The notes under the pieces: model-generated
Databases searched by the model: none
The model's input: only the letters and a program-made list of their open reading frames with translations
Told to the model about the DNA's origin: nothing
In this document: one piece after another, positions 1 through 12,900 of the stretch
How the letters are laid out: each line of letters starts with the position of its first letter
Position numbering within the stretch: the first letter of the stretch is position 1
Source: Coix lacryma-jobi var. lacryma-jobi
Taxonomy: Eukaryota > Streptophyta > Magnoliopsida > Poales > Poaceae
Direction of reading: 5' to 3'
NCBI GenBank assembly: GCA_009763385.1
Contig: CM019823.1
Location: 28,425,668-28,489,667, forward strand
Length of the DNA: 64,000 bases
Translations under genes and position numbers: made by a program

Positions 1-165
1 ATTATTTAAAAAAAATAAAAGTAGAAGATATACTTTATACTTGTTTAACCAAACAGCTTTCAGCTTTTCCACAGCTCACAGCCCACAGCAGCTTTTCCAC
101 AGCTCACAGCCACAGCAGCTTTTTCCCACAGCCACAGCTCAACCAAACAGGGCCTGAGTTTGGGA
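1..165. repeat. MITE end rich in CAGC/CCACAGC
   Basis: AT-rich start, then repeated CCACAGCTCACAGC-like words, ending in CAACCAAACAGGGCC, the usual right end of grass Tourist/hAT-like MITEs. A related copy ends near 22486 in the last intron of the APT1-type gene. The left end lies outside the window or is not recognisable. Confidence 0.55.
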
Positions 166-795
166 TAGGGTCATTGCGTGGGGGCCGTGTGGGGCCACAT
201 GATTAATAAAAAAATCAAAACAAATCTTCTTTATCCTTCCGCACCGCACCATCTACGCTTCTGCAGACGCCTGCAGTACCCTTCTCTCCGCTCGAATCCA
301 CATCTCTTCCAAGGCTCCAATCAAGCCAGCCGCTGCTGGTTGCTCGTCAGCACGGTGCCGCCGTGCAAGGCCAGACGCGGGCGGCTTCGGGTCTCCCCGC
401 CTCGCCGGTCGTGCCACTGCGACGCTCCTGAAGCGGAAGCTGAGGAACCGCGTGGTGCATGCATGACACGACCAGACGAGGAAGAGGACTCGTCGCCGGC
501 GCTCGGTCCTTCTATCCCGGCCACAACCCACCTGGGAACTGGGATAGGATTGTTGTGAAATAAGCTGGTTATTTCCCTTTCCCTTCCTATTTCCCATTCC
601 CTCTTACCAAACGTTGGATAAGATTTCCAGCACAGCTTATTTCCCTATCCCACCTGCACGCGAGGGTATATGCGCAATTTCCTCTTCTATTACTCTCGGT
701 TAAGAAACAGTCACGCAGCCTGCACGTGACCTTCAAAACCTAAGTTGTCCCCTTCCGGGGTCTGTATAGCGGCGGCGCCCGTCTCCTGCCCTCAG
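166..795. other. upstream spacer of the RRP17-type gene
   Basis: No gene is supported here. Open frames in this GC-rich stretch (about 240-560) look like chance. Bases 540-660 carry short inverted motifs (CTTATTTCCCT/GGGATAGG words) that could be a decayed MITE. The promoter of the downstream gene should lie in the last few hundred bases, but I see no clear TATA box. Confidence 0.4.
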
Positions 796-819
796 CGAGA
801 GAGAGAGAGAGAGAGAGAG
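796..819 (+). repeat. (GA)n tract in 5' leader
   Basis: An uninterrupted GA dinucleotide run about 10 bases upstream of the ATG at 830, most likely in the 5' UTR. GA/CT tracts in this position are common in plant genes and can bind BPC/GAGA-type factors; that role is inference. Confidence 0.6.
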
Positions 820-829
820 CTCCGTAGCC

Positions 830-2792
830 ATGGCGTGGGAGGAGGAGGCGGTGGAAGAGGAGGAATACGGGGATGAGATGGAGGCTTCGGAGTCGGAGGA
901 GGACGTCGTGGTGGGGCAGATGCCGACGGTGATGGTGCCAAAGCATATCAATAAGAGGGCCCTGAAGAATAAGGCACTCTCTGTTACGCTCGACAAGAAA
1001 GCGCTCAGGTGCGGCTACCTCCTTTGCCTTCTCCCCGCTGGCGACGCCGCGAAATTCCTGTTGCGAAACATGATTACAGTGGTTATTTTTGTTGCGAGTT
1101 GTGTCAATCGACCGCGCATTATATAGCTGTGGTACTGTGGTTCAAGGGATTTGAGGAATTCGTGACCGGGGATCTTGGTTTGGCAGGGATTTCGTGACTG
1201 GGTTCCACAAGCGGAAGAAGAAGAGAAGAAAGGAGGCGCAGAAGATTTTGCAGGAGAAGGAGAGGAAGAAGAAAATACAGGACCGCAAGAAGGTAACAAA
1301 CACTTTTCTCTCTGACACACATACATAAGCTGATTAGTTTCTACTCTGTAATGCTGTGGTTCATGAAAGATATCCTGGTTCAGAATTTTTAAATGAATGG
1401 TGTCTAGTTCTTGTATTGATGAAAGACAGATTGTCCATTTGTCCTAGCAAAAATTGATTGAACGTTGTTTTTTCTCTTTCCAGGCACTTGCTATTTGTCC
1501 TAGAGATTGTAGCATCTTTCTAGATAAATCATTTATCTAGAATAGTATAATGTAAGCCATTATGTCAATGTTCACGAGTCCAATATTTGGAGAAAATAGG
1601 AAGAAAGAAATCCAAAAGATGGGGTGCTTATGTAGAAAGCTTCTAGTATTTGACAGTTGATATGCATCGTTAGGGCAGTATTGACTAAGGGAACTGCTAA
1701 TATATGCTTTAATGGACTAATGGATAAGTTCAATGGAAGATGCCTGCAGATTGCAGCTCATAATGCAGTTCTTAAAGCTGATTCCCCCCTCCTTTTTGAC
1801 GATGAGACAACACAAAGGGGCAGTTTGGTTCTCCAAATTGTTAGAACTGAAGTGAACTGAGTCTCAAATACAAATCCATATGGAAATAGAAATGGGCACA
1901 GATTTGATGCTTTTTGTTTGATTGGCAAATGGATGGCTGTGGTAGTTGCTTGGACCCAGTTCCAGCCCCCCAATCTAAGTGCCAAATGCTACCTAAGGAT
2001 TCCAGACATTGTAGGTTGCTTGGATGATTTTTGGTTCTTTGAATTGTTAGAACCGAATTGAACAAGTCCCAAAACCATATCCGCGTGGAAATTGAAATGG
2101 GGGCACCAATCTAATGCTTTTGTTTGGTTGGCAAGTTAATGGTTGGGAACTTGGGATAGTTACTTGGAGCCAATTCTGGCCCCAATCTAAGGGCTGGATT
2201 ACAGATATCCATGTAAAGGTGCTGGGGATGTCTATGAACAGTTTAATGTCATTTTCAGGTGGCTTGTGTCTCAGTAATTACATGAGCACACTTCTTGGTT
2301 GTTGCCATTATGTCTTTCTCAGTGCTGTTATTTTGTTACAGAGGAAAGAAGAGAAGGAGATTGCTCTATACGGTAGAGTACTGTCATCAGATAACAATGA
2401 TGGTGCTGGATTAGAAAATGAAGATATCGGCGAGGATGGCGAGGATATGGAAAATGACGAACCTTTGTCTGGTGAGTACATGAACTAATTTTGTAACAGT
2501 TGCTACCTGCCATAGTACCATGTCACACTAGAAGTCAAACCTCATTCTCTGGTAATTGGTTGTGCTTCCAGAAATCAGAACCTACGAAGATGATGGGACC
2601 AGAATTATAGTCACCACCAGTGAAATTACTCCTGAAGACGATGAAATTGGCCCGAAAACTGTCGGCCCCGTGGTGACGAGCTACGCCAGCAAGAATCCTA
2701 GCTCGTTTGCCAAGAAGAACAACAGTTTAGGTGTGAAGAAGAAGCCACAGAATAGAACGTTCAAGAGCAAGAGTAAAGCAAAAAAAAGGTGA
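830..2792 (+). CDS. RRP17: RRP17/NOL12 family nucleolar rRNA-processing protein
   Basis: Likely a nucleolar protein for pre-rRNA 5'-end processing in large-subunit maturation (Nop25/Rrp17/NOL12 family). Exons by GT-AG and phase: 830-1008, 1187-1292, 2342-2471, 2572-2792 (636 nt, 211 residues). The family signature DFVTGFHKRKKKRRKEAQ spans the exon 1/2 junction, followed by a basic coiled-coil region (KILQEKERKKK...RKEEKE), an acidic stretch (about residues 110-135) and a Lys/Arg-rich tail. The N terminus is acidic (EEE runs). The ATG at 830 is the first in frame, just after a GA-rich leader. Oddity: a run of eight A's (2780-2787) puts the frame into TGA at 2790. With one A fewer the frame would stay open to a TAG at 2842 with more basic Gly/Lys/Arg residues, so the tail is truncated or this is a homopolymer error. 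The family call is strong; the exact 3' end is not. Confidence 0.88.
1816..2215. repeat. diverged ~208-bp tandem duplication in RRP17 intron 2
   Basis: Two side-by-side copies start at about 1816 (TTTGGTTCTCCAAATTGTTAGAAC) and about 2024 (TTGGTTCTTTGAATTGTTAGAAC). Both continue through a matching series of words (AAATGGG...CA.ATTTGATGC/CAATCTAATGC, TTGGCAA.T.ATGG, CCCCAATCTAAG). The copies are clearly related but have many substitutions. The unit looks like an old repeat, perhaps a MITE pair. Confidence 0.65.
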
Positions 2793-2844
2793 CAAGAAGC
2801 GGGGTGCCATAAAGGGTAAAAGGAAGGGCAAAGGCAGGAAGTAG

Positions 2845-3144
2845 TTTTTTGTGAATCCTCTGTAGAAAGAGTTGTATGCTGTGACTGGTTGTGGACCTGT
2901 GGTTAGTCTCACATCATCTGATCTGCACTTTGTTTGGTGATATATCGATGATCATTTGTTCCGCAAACAAATTGTCATGGAACAAATTTGTTATATCGAT
3001 GCTCAGTTGTTGAGTTGTGCTACATGTCTGCTGCCAGTCTTATTGTTGGTAAGTACTACGTATATTAAGTAGACGGTTTCTGCTTGTTTCGGCTAATCTC
3101 TCTGCCATGTGTTGCCTTGTCTGGACCAATTGCTGATATTATGC
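2845..3144. other. 3' flank of RRP17-type gene
   Basis: AT-rich 3' UTR and downstream sequence. ATTTGTT and ATATCGATG words recur around 2940-3000. No gene is visible. Confidence 0.4.
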
Positions 3145-3265
3145 TCATATCCTGCCAATAGTGCTCTCCCCGTTCTTTTGCTGGCTTATCAGCGTATTTC
3201 GGCTTATTCTCTCACTATTAAAACAGCCGAAATCAGCCGTAAAAACGACCAGCCAAACAACATTG
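3145..3265. mobile_element. hAT-like MITE fragment (AGCCGAAATCAGCCG)
   Basis: Words such as TATTTCGGCTTATTCTCTCAC, AACAGCCGAAATCAGCC and CAGCCAAACAAC match a common grass MITE type whose ends read roughly GTTTGGCTG...CAGCCAAAC. A relative with AGTGTGAGAGAATAAATC is at about 45186-45265. Confidence 0.5.
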
Positions 3266-3309
3266 GAAAAGATGATAGCACAGGTAACGTGAACCTGTTG
3301 TTTAGCTAG

Positions 3310-3490
3310 AGTGTGAAAATTTTTCATGTCATATCGAATATTCTGACACTAATTTAATCTATTAAAAATAGACTAATAAGAAAAAAAATATTCAATTTGA
3401 AAACTGTGACAAATTTATTAAGACTAATTAATTTAACATCAACATATGATTATTGAATCATAGACTAATTAGGTTTGGAAAAATCATATC
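3310..3490 (+). mobile_element. decayed MITE of the TTTAGTTT...GACTAATTAGG family
   Basis: Core words AAAATTTTTCATGTCATATCGAA and ATAGACTAATTAGGTTTGGA are shared with the copies at 23490-23875, 28438-28597 and 60332-60582. Terminal repeats are not clear in this copy. It ends about 500 bp upstream of the APT1-type start codon. Confidence 0.55.
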
Positions 3491-3975
3491 GCAAATTGCA
3501 ACCTGTGACTGAGGGCGCAGGGAGGAGGCGGCGGACGGGGCAAACTGGCAGGCAATCCACCGTCCACGGTGCGCTTGGCTAGGCGACGCGGTGCTGTGGG
3601 CGGTACGCCTGTGCCAGTTCCGGCAATGTTTTTTTTTAATGGAATTTCGGGTAACCGCCGCGCCACTCCGCCCGCACCCTTTTCCTCCCCACCCGGGCCG
3701 GTCATCCCCTTCTCTTCACCCGGAAATGGCGCGCCACCTCTTCTCCACTCCGCTCCCGTCCATCCTCTCCTCTCCATTACACCAGTCCGCGATTCCGCAC
3801 CATCTCCGCTCAGCCCCGCGCTTCCCCTCCCAACCTTCCACAACAACGACCTATCGGATCCCGCACGGAGCGCGCGCCGCGATTGCTCGCCGTCGTGGCG
3901 ACCTCGCATTCTTTTGGAAGGAAGAAGGGTTTTATGCCATGACGGAGCGCTAGAGGCCAAGGAGGAGAAGCGAAG
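3491..3975. other. GC-rich promoter/5' leader of the APT1-type gene
   Basis: C-rich stretches (CCTCCCCACCC, CTCTTCTCC) and CT motifs precede the start codon at 3976. Open frames on both strands here overlap each other, have no family features and look like chance in GC-rich leader DNA. Confidence 0.45.
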
Positions 3976-6900
3976 ATGATGCTTGGCCTAGTGCAGCTGC
4001 TGGTGGGGTTCGTCGTCGCCTGGGAAGCCGTCGAGCTCGTACTCCGCTACGGCCTCCTCCTCTCCGTCTTCAAGCTCGCCATCCTCGCCGCCCTCGCCGC
4101 TGCGGCCGGATGCGTCACCGTCATGTACGTTCGCTCCCCCCCTCCCCCTTCCTCCCTTCTTTTGTCACTAAGTCTCGACCGTACGAAATTGTCTCCGCGC
4201 TATACGTTATGTTTCCCATCAATTCTCGGAGTCGATGGGGTGACTGGGTGAGTGGCTCTCAAGGATTTGTGTGTTGCGAACTCCAATCGCAGCTTATTCG
4301 CCAGGGCGGCAGCCTGGGTGCTCCAACGCGCGGCCAAACTCTCCATCGGTTGCCGCTCCTACGGCCTCAATTACCTGAGGGACATCACCATTTCATCACC
4401 GAAGGTACCTCTCCCCGTCTACCTGCTTTTGTAGCTTCTCATCCCTCCACACCAATGGCAATGCGTTTGCATATGATCCATCCGCGTTTGCATTGTGTTT
4501 CAGGGCGCTGTTGAGTCCATCTGCGTTGGTGAAATTAGACTTGGCCTGCGCAAACCGATCACCCAGCTGGGATTTTCAATTCTAACCCATGGCCCAATCC
4601 TGCAACTGCAAATCTCTGATTTGGATGTTGTCCTCAGGCAACCTGTGAAATCCGCTAACAAGAAGAAACCTGCCCCTCGCAAACCGACCTCGACCACAGC
4701 AGCCAAAGCAAAAGGAAAATCCAAAGGACAAGGAAAATGGAGGCTGATAACAAGCATGGCCAGTCTGTTGTCATTATCCATAGTGGAGCTGAGGCTTAAG
4801 GTACTGCCTTCAATTCAGATACTTCAACTCCACCAATCGTAGTTATATTATTATTACAAACACTAACAATTTTGTGACTGACATATCTCTCTCCCAGTAA
4901 TCCCATAAACATTTTTTCCCTGTCATTATTAGCAGAGGCTGGAAATGAAGAGGCTCACAAGTTGTAAAGTTGTATAGTGACATATTGTCAAAGGTTTAGT
5001 TGCTTGATAGACTTTTGTGCCAGCAGATGTGTGCTCTGGTTCTGGTTCAGTCTTAGTACATTCTATATGATAGATCCATATCCAAATAGTTAAGCCATCG
5101 CCATTTTTTTCTTTTTTGTTAGGAGTTCTATAATGCAGGCGAAGCCATATTTGGATTTATTCAATGACAATTTACCTGGATATGCTTATCTTTCTTGTTT
5201 TGTTTGTAATCTATGGCATTTTTTAACAAGAGGGTTACATATGAGTCACAGTGGCTCTAGCACGTGTTTTCTGTTAGCCTCCCCCCCTCGTGCGCTCGTT
5301 GATAGCTTTGCAATAACTTGTCTTTACATACTGCAGGCTCCAAAAGCTGCTCTTGGTATCAAGGACCTTAAGATTGATATATCTAAAACTGGTGGACTGC
5401 ATCCAGTTCTTAATGTTCAAGTCAATATCATTCCTTTATTTGTGCAAGCACTGGAGTCAGACAGCATAAACAACACATCAGTGTTTGGTAAATTGGATTG
5501 GTGGGTTAGTGGACAATATTGTTCAGCCATGGACGCTTCAGACTGTAGCTCTTTCCTGTTTGAGGATATATCACTCTCTTGTGACCTTCATCAGAGGTAA
5601 CACATTAAGTCAATGCTTTGCAAACATCATCAGATTTATAAATAATGAAATAGTTAACAATAGGAACTATTCTTGATCATGTCTTTTAGGGATAAAGCAA
5701 TTAGAGTAAAAAATCTGGACTTGATGCTTGGTCCAATTGTTGTGAATTTGGAAGAGAAATTACTCGCAAAAAAGAAACCATCTGCCTCTACTGTTGCTGA
5801 GCAAAAGGATGAACCTTCTGTGGATAATAAATCAGCAGCCAGATCTGAAGAGGGCAAACTCGCATCACTAAATAAGAAGATCAGTATGTTTCCCGAAAAG
5901 GTTGTATGAACTCCCTAGAGTACAAACTGATGTTTCTATAGTTATATATCCACAAGTATTTTTTGCTTACTGCATGCATAGTTCATATTTTATTTTTTAG
6001 CTTGTTTATTTACGCTTTCTTACACTTTCGACAATAGCTGTATCGGTTCATTTTCCCTATAAAATATGGGGATATATACTTTTGTTATTCATATTGATTT
6101 GGAGGGAGGCTGCATTGCAGTGATATTGCTTACCCTATCTAAATCTATTCTGGATATATATACAGTATGCACATGGTGCGTATTTCTTTAAGTATAGAAC
6201 CATCAAATAATCGTTCTTTACTGGTGCTGATATTTCTCATTAAACACAACAAGCTATCATTATTGAGTTTGCAAATATTATAGGACTGAAGAGATATCAG
6301 AAACAAATAGTTAGAGGTGATGTTGAATATGATACAAAATGCAACTCAAACTGTTTTTTGCTAGCACATGTAGCACAGGTATTAGGGAGTTAACTTTACC
6401 TGGTTACAATTCAAAACTTTCAAGTTATCTCTTATTGGCTATATTTGTCATTTGAAATTGTTACTGCGTTTTTTTTAAAAGCAAGTTAAATGTTAGATTA
6501 CTGTTCACTAAAATGTAGTTTTATTTGGAAGGTTAGCTTCAATATGTCCAAACTTGATCTGAAGTTTTTGCCTAAAGATCATGGCCTCTCAATCAACAAT
6601 GAAATTGGTAGCATATCTTTGAGATGTACAAGGTTACAACCACAAGACTTCGGAGAGGTCACAACACATCTTCGGTTGGAAACTGATGTAACGGAGATTC
6701 ATGTATGTTTTTATGTTATCTATAGGAAATATAAGTTCTTCAGTTCGGGTCATTCCAACACGGTTGTTTTCTATACGAAAACTGGATCTGAAGTTTTTTT
6801 AATGACTGATTGTTTCCCCAGCTTCTAATGGATGGTGCCACCTCTGTATTAGAGATTATAAAAATTTCAACAGTTGTTTCAGCTAAAATTCCGTCTCAGG

Positions 6901-9900
6901 TCAGTTTGATCTTATTTCTTTATCAATTCAAACTGGATCCTTTTGATTTCCCTTGGAGAATTTTGAGGGGCCTCCGTCTACCTTCTTTTATTATCTGTTA
7001 CTTGCTGCATTTTTTGGAGAATACTTCCCTTACACACAGATAAGGCTTCCCTTAGAATACACATATAAGATGTCTTTTTTAGGTTTTGGTTTACAATTTC
7101 TTTTGGAGCTAATGTGATTATGCATTTTTCCATCTCAGCCAGCATTGCCAGTTCAAGCTGAAGTAGATATCAAGATTAGTGGATTCCAATGTAACCTCAT
7201 TGTGAGCAGAATTAAGCCACTGATTAGAATAAAATCAGATAAAAAGAAGTCCCTTGTTCTTCATGACAATCCTCAGGAAAAGAAGGCACCCAAAGAAAAA
7301 TTAGCATTGTCTTTGGCATGCACACTGTCAGCTCCTGAGTTGACTCTTGTGCTTCATAGTCTTGATGACATACCACTTTACCATGTAAGTATTAAGTACC
7401 TTATGGCTGCTGTGCTGTACTTTTCTGCTCTCTATTGGTTTTGTTGCTTTCATTGCATTACTCATTAGGCTCCGATTAAGAGAATCCACTCATATGCTAG
7501 ATTCTAATAATTGCATGTTCTATCTATAACTCACCTTCAGATTGCAAACAATCATGTCATTTAGCATCCATAAAACTACAGAGAGATTGATGGCATTCAT
7601 GGGAAGGGAAAAATGGCACTTATGAAGAGAATGGTATGTAGGTGAGGAAGGGAACTCAATTGCAAAAGAACAGAAACTTGATACTGATTCATGTTTGCAC
7701 TAGTATGGTTTGTATAATAGGCTTGCTCTAATAGAGGGTTCTCATATACATTATAGATAAGATAATCTAATAATAACCTTACTAAATCCTAATGAACACA
7801 TTCAATCCACCTAATGCAGCATTACTTTTTTTTTCTTCGAAAATACGCAGGAGAGCTGCGTCTCACTTCATGAAGGTAAAATAAATAACAAAATGTACAA
7901 CACGAGACCTTGAAATGACTTTACAACAAACACGTCACTAAAGAAGAAAGAAAGAATGATCCGGCCAGGAAAACAGACTAAGGAATTAAACACCTAGCCT
8001 GTTCCCAAGAACAGAACCCGGACACCCAGAGCTTCTTGATAGCCCACATGACTTTGTTTGCATTTGTAGCAGCAGCATTGAAAACCACATTGTTGTAATG
8101 TTTCCAAAGCTCCCAAGCAACAATTCCCTTTGCTGTTTGTTCACTTGCTGATGCAAGCGAGCTTGTCCGTGAACCCACAAAAATTTAGCCTGTTTGCGGG
8201 TTCATGGACTCCGCCATCTAGAAAAATCCACAGCATTAGTAGAAGACAAAATCCTCTCAAGCCTATCCTGTTGGAGAACGATGAACACAAAACGTCAAGA
8301 GACAACGCAGGAGATAGGAATGTGCTGTTTGCTCTATCAGCTTGATCACAAAGAGGACAGCAAAGAGGATCAGGGAGACCTGTCTTTGCCAACCTATCAT
8401 CTGTCCAACATCGCTTAAGAACGGCCAGTCATATGAAAAACTTGCAACATAGTGGAGCCAGGATTTTCATATTCTTTTCCATGGTGCAAATCTGATGGTT
8501 ACCACAAAGAAAGCCAGGATGATTGCAAGAGTATACCCCCCCCCCTCCCGCGAGCCAGAGAGCTTCCAAAAGTGTTGATCCTGCACATTTATATTGCAAA
8601 ATCACATCCTCAACCAAATCTAAAACAATGTTTCCAAATCGTCTAGTGGAAGAGAACACTAGCACTAGAGGCAGCGAAAGTTTATCTGTTCTCCTGCTCG
8701 ACAGCGAGAGCTCATACAGGTGGTGGATGGAGGGGATGGATGGCTTGGAGATGTATATATTGAAACCCTACTGAGCCAAAAATACTTAGCTGATGTTCCA
8801 AGTGCACAACTGCCCAGCCCAACTTGCATTTCATCCCCTTCCAGACTAGTCATCCACAACCTGATTGGACGATTAAATCTTCGCTAATTGGATGGCTTGA
8901 TTTCTAGTCGGCCTAATTGGGTCTTAGTGCCTAATCGAGGTCAGGGGACTGATTAGTGATTAATCTTGATTAGTCAGATGACTTGAAAACACTGATCCGA
9001 ACTCAGTAGATATTCCTCAATGGGTTGTATTGTCAAGGCTCCTTTAATGTCAGCCGCCCACCGATGATTATCAAGCCCTTCTGCAACTGTCCTTCGCTTG
9101 AACACCATCTTAGGAAGGTTAGGAGCCAATTTAGAGTGTTTGACCATGCAACCTTCTGCCTGGCCAAAATCTGGTGTCTGTTCCATTCCCAACAAGGGTC
9201 ATGGTAGCCATAGAAAACATCCCCTGGACATTTGGGTGTACTTGCACTTGTATACCTTACCAATGGCAGTTAGGATCAGTTTTTTTGCATCCATAACCAT
9301 CTCATACCCACAATCAATTGGCAAGCAAAGTTTTTTTTCAAGCTACCACACAATTGCCACCATTTACTTTCTCTTGCCCCTTCCAAAGAAAGCTCTCCTT
9401 ATTCTGTCAGATACAGCATTACGTGATAGCTAAGTTCCTGCAGCTGCTTGGATGCCTGTTCTGGCAGCTGTGGCTACATCCTGCTGGTGAACCCCTTGAT
9501 GGTCTAGGTTGACTGTTCATGAAAATGGCCATTAGATTGACTGTGTTCTCGTGACGTGGCCACGTTGGCCTGTGGCTAACTTTGCATGTATACTGCTATG
9601 CCCTTGTTACATGATTAGGCATTCAAATGTCATGATACTAAATTTAGAATTTATGATGCGATGTTGGTAGATGATTAGTTTGTTAAATCTGAACTTGCTG
9701 GTGACAACAATGGGTACATTTCCAACTTTTTCAGACTACCAGTCTCCTTGATGAGATTTGTGTTTATGCTTGGTAGCATGGGAAGATTAGTACCAAGGGA
9801 TTTCTATCTATCATGTTTAAATAAACTAAAAAAAACTAGATCTGGGTGGAAGGACATCCCACTTGATTCAGCTCTAAGAAGGGACCTGCCTAAAGCTGGC

Positions 9901-12900
9901 CAGGGCAGGAACCTTGGCACTGCTGTTTAAATACAGTAGGGGCCTCCCTACTGTATTTCCTTGAAAACAAAAATATGTTTAAATGGTTTGAGGCTTTTTT
10001 ATGTATCCAAATGGTTAATGATATCACGAATTATGACATTGCAATCTTGTATTAATATACTAATCTCTGTCTGTACTGGATAATGCAGTGTCTTTTTCAA
10101 TCAGCTAATGTTTCTGCAAGTAAGATGATAGATCGAGGAGCTCAATTGCATGCCAAGCTTGGTGACTTGAAATTTCTTGTTTCTGGCAAACACCAACAGT
10201 CGATGAAAGAAAGTGCTCCGGGCACCTTACTGCACATTAGCCATTCAACTCTTGATTTAGAACAAAAGGACCCAGGCAAAGATAATGACGAAGACCATAC
10301 TAAATCTGCCATCTCTGTTAATATATCTGGAATCAGAATGCACGTTTGTTTTTACTATCTTGAGTCACTTTGTTCAACTGCAATGTCATACAAAGTGTTC
10401 CTGAAAAGCATTTTGCCTCCTAAGAAACGATCTGCCCAGGAGAATGCTTCTCAAAAATCTACCAAGAAAGCTAAAGGAGCACAGCTTCTCAAAATCAATG
10501 TTGCACAGTGCTCTATTGTGTATGATGGTGACATGAGGCTGGAAGATATGAGTATTGCTGATCCAAAGCGTGTAAATTTTGGTTCTCAGGGTGGTCGTGT
10601 TGTAATCATCAACGAAGATAATGGATCCCCAAGGATGGCTTATGTAAATTCTACCAGCCTTCCAGATCATAAGAATGTTCACTTCTCTACTTCTCTTGAG
10701 ATCTATCAGTTTGGTGTATCTTTGGATAAGGCAAAGCACTCCATGCAGGTTGAACTTGAGAACTTCAGATTGACACATAAAGAACACCAGCTTGATAACA
10801 AACCTGTAGAGGAAACCAAGCTTTTTGATGTGTGTAAAGCAAAGTTTGTCCAGCGTTCTGGTGGGTTAAATGATATTGCAGCCTGCTCTCTCATCAATGT
10901 GACTGACATTGCAGTAAGGTGGGAACCTGATCCCTATCTGGAATTGCTTGAAGTAGCTATTCGACTTAAATCTGTTCTGCATAGAATGAAACTCCAGAAT
11001 TCTGTTACCGAGGTAAAAGATGAAACATTGAACATGGATATTCTGGCCAAAAAGGAATTACCCACAGACCATGGTCAGCAAGAGAAGGCACCAAAGAAGC
11101 GAGAATCAGTAATTGCCATTGATTTGGAATCACTGAAAATTTCAGGTGAACTTGCTGATGGGGTTGAGGCAATGGTTACTGTTGGCTACATATTTTCTGA
11201 GAATGCAAAGATAGGTGTTTTGGTTGAGGGAATATCAGTCAGCTTTTGTGGTGCATGGTTACTGAAAAGCAGTCGTATGCAGTTATCTCGTATCCCGATT
11301 TCTGTTTCTGATAGCAATTCTGATAAGAAGTTACAATCTGCAGCTGCATGTGATTGGGTTATTCAGTGCCGTGATGTTAATATTTGCTTGCCTTTTAGGT
11401 TGCAACTGAGAGCTATTGATGATGCCGTAGAAGACACATTGAGGGCCTTTAAACTTATTTCTGCAGCAAAAACAAATGTGTTGTTTCCAGAGAAGAAATC
11501 TAGCACCACCAGCAGCAAAAAGAGCAAACCAAAATCAATGGCATTTCGGTATGTGCGGGTCATTGTACGTGATCTGATAGCAGAAATTGAGGAAGAGCCC
11601 ATGCAAGGATGGCTTGATGAGCATATAACTTTAATGAAGAATGTATTTTCTGAGTCCACAGTTAGGTTGAATCTACTTGATGAGCTTTCTTCAGGCAAAA
11701 ATAAGGATTCCCCCAAGGCAAAACTGGATACTTCTTCTGAAAAGAACAGTGGTGGCCCTGATGTTGACGCAGATGTCCCTGGCACACACTCCATTGAAAA
11801 GCTCAGGGAAGAGATCTATAGACAAGCATTTCAATCCTATTACCAAGCATGCCAGAAATTGCCAGTATCAGAAGGGTCAGGTGCTTGTTCAAGTGGCTTC
11901 CAGTCAGGATTCAAGATGAGTACTCGTAGAGCATCAGTTATGTCAATATGTGCAAAAGATATTGATGTGAGCTTATCAAAGATCGATGGTGGTGATGAAG
12001 GAATGATTAATTTTATTAAATCTCTAGATCCAGTTTGTGCCAAAGATGATATCCCGTTTTCCCGATTGTATGGTAGCAATTTTAGTTTGAAAACTAGATC
12101 CTTATCTGCGTACTTGAGAGATTACGCATTTCCACTCTTTTCTGGAGCCAATGGTAAATGTGATGGATGCCTTGTGCTGGGTCAGCAGGTTAGCATTCCT
12201 TGCTGTGCACTCATGAAATAGTGTTAGAATTACTAACTATTTCCATGAAATACCACTATCATGGTTAACTAACCTTTTAATGGTGGAAAAAATAATGGCT
12301 TCATCTAACTGCATATCTTTGTAGTTTCTTCCTTATTCTGTTTGAGCATATCATTCAGTATTTGAACGAACTTTTGTATAATTCTTTATGGTGATCAAGC
12401 ATCATTCTAAGTAGTACTGATTTTCCCCCTGGTGGCAGGCCACCTGTTTTCAGCCGCAAGTACGACAGGATGTCTATGTTGGCAAATGGTGGAGAGTAAA
12501 TCTGCTACGCTCTGCAACTGGTTATACCCCACCAATGAAAACATATGCTAACATACCACTATATTTTAAAAAGGGGGAAGTATCATTTGGATGTGGTTAT
12601 GAGCCAGTTTTTGCTGATGTAAGCTATGCTTTTACTTGTGCACTCAGGAGGGCAAATTTAGCTAAGAGGTGGTTTTTTGAGCGTCCTGAGCCCCCTAGAA
12701 GAGAGCGCAGCTTACCCTGGTGGGATGATATGAGGAACTACATTCATGGCAAATTTAAATTGTGTTTTAATGCGACAAAGTGGCATCTCCCTTCTTCGAC
12801 AAACCCTTATGAGAAGCTTGATGAGATGCTAATCACAACGGATTTCATGGAAATACATTATGTGGATGGTTATGTCAGTCTGTCTTCGCAGTATCTAAGG

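Noticed and set aside
3484..3979. Frames of 120-158 codons upstream of APT1
   Set aside because: GC/CT-rich leader; the frames conflict with each other and stop before or overlap the clear start of the large gene.
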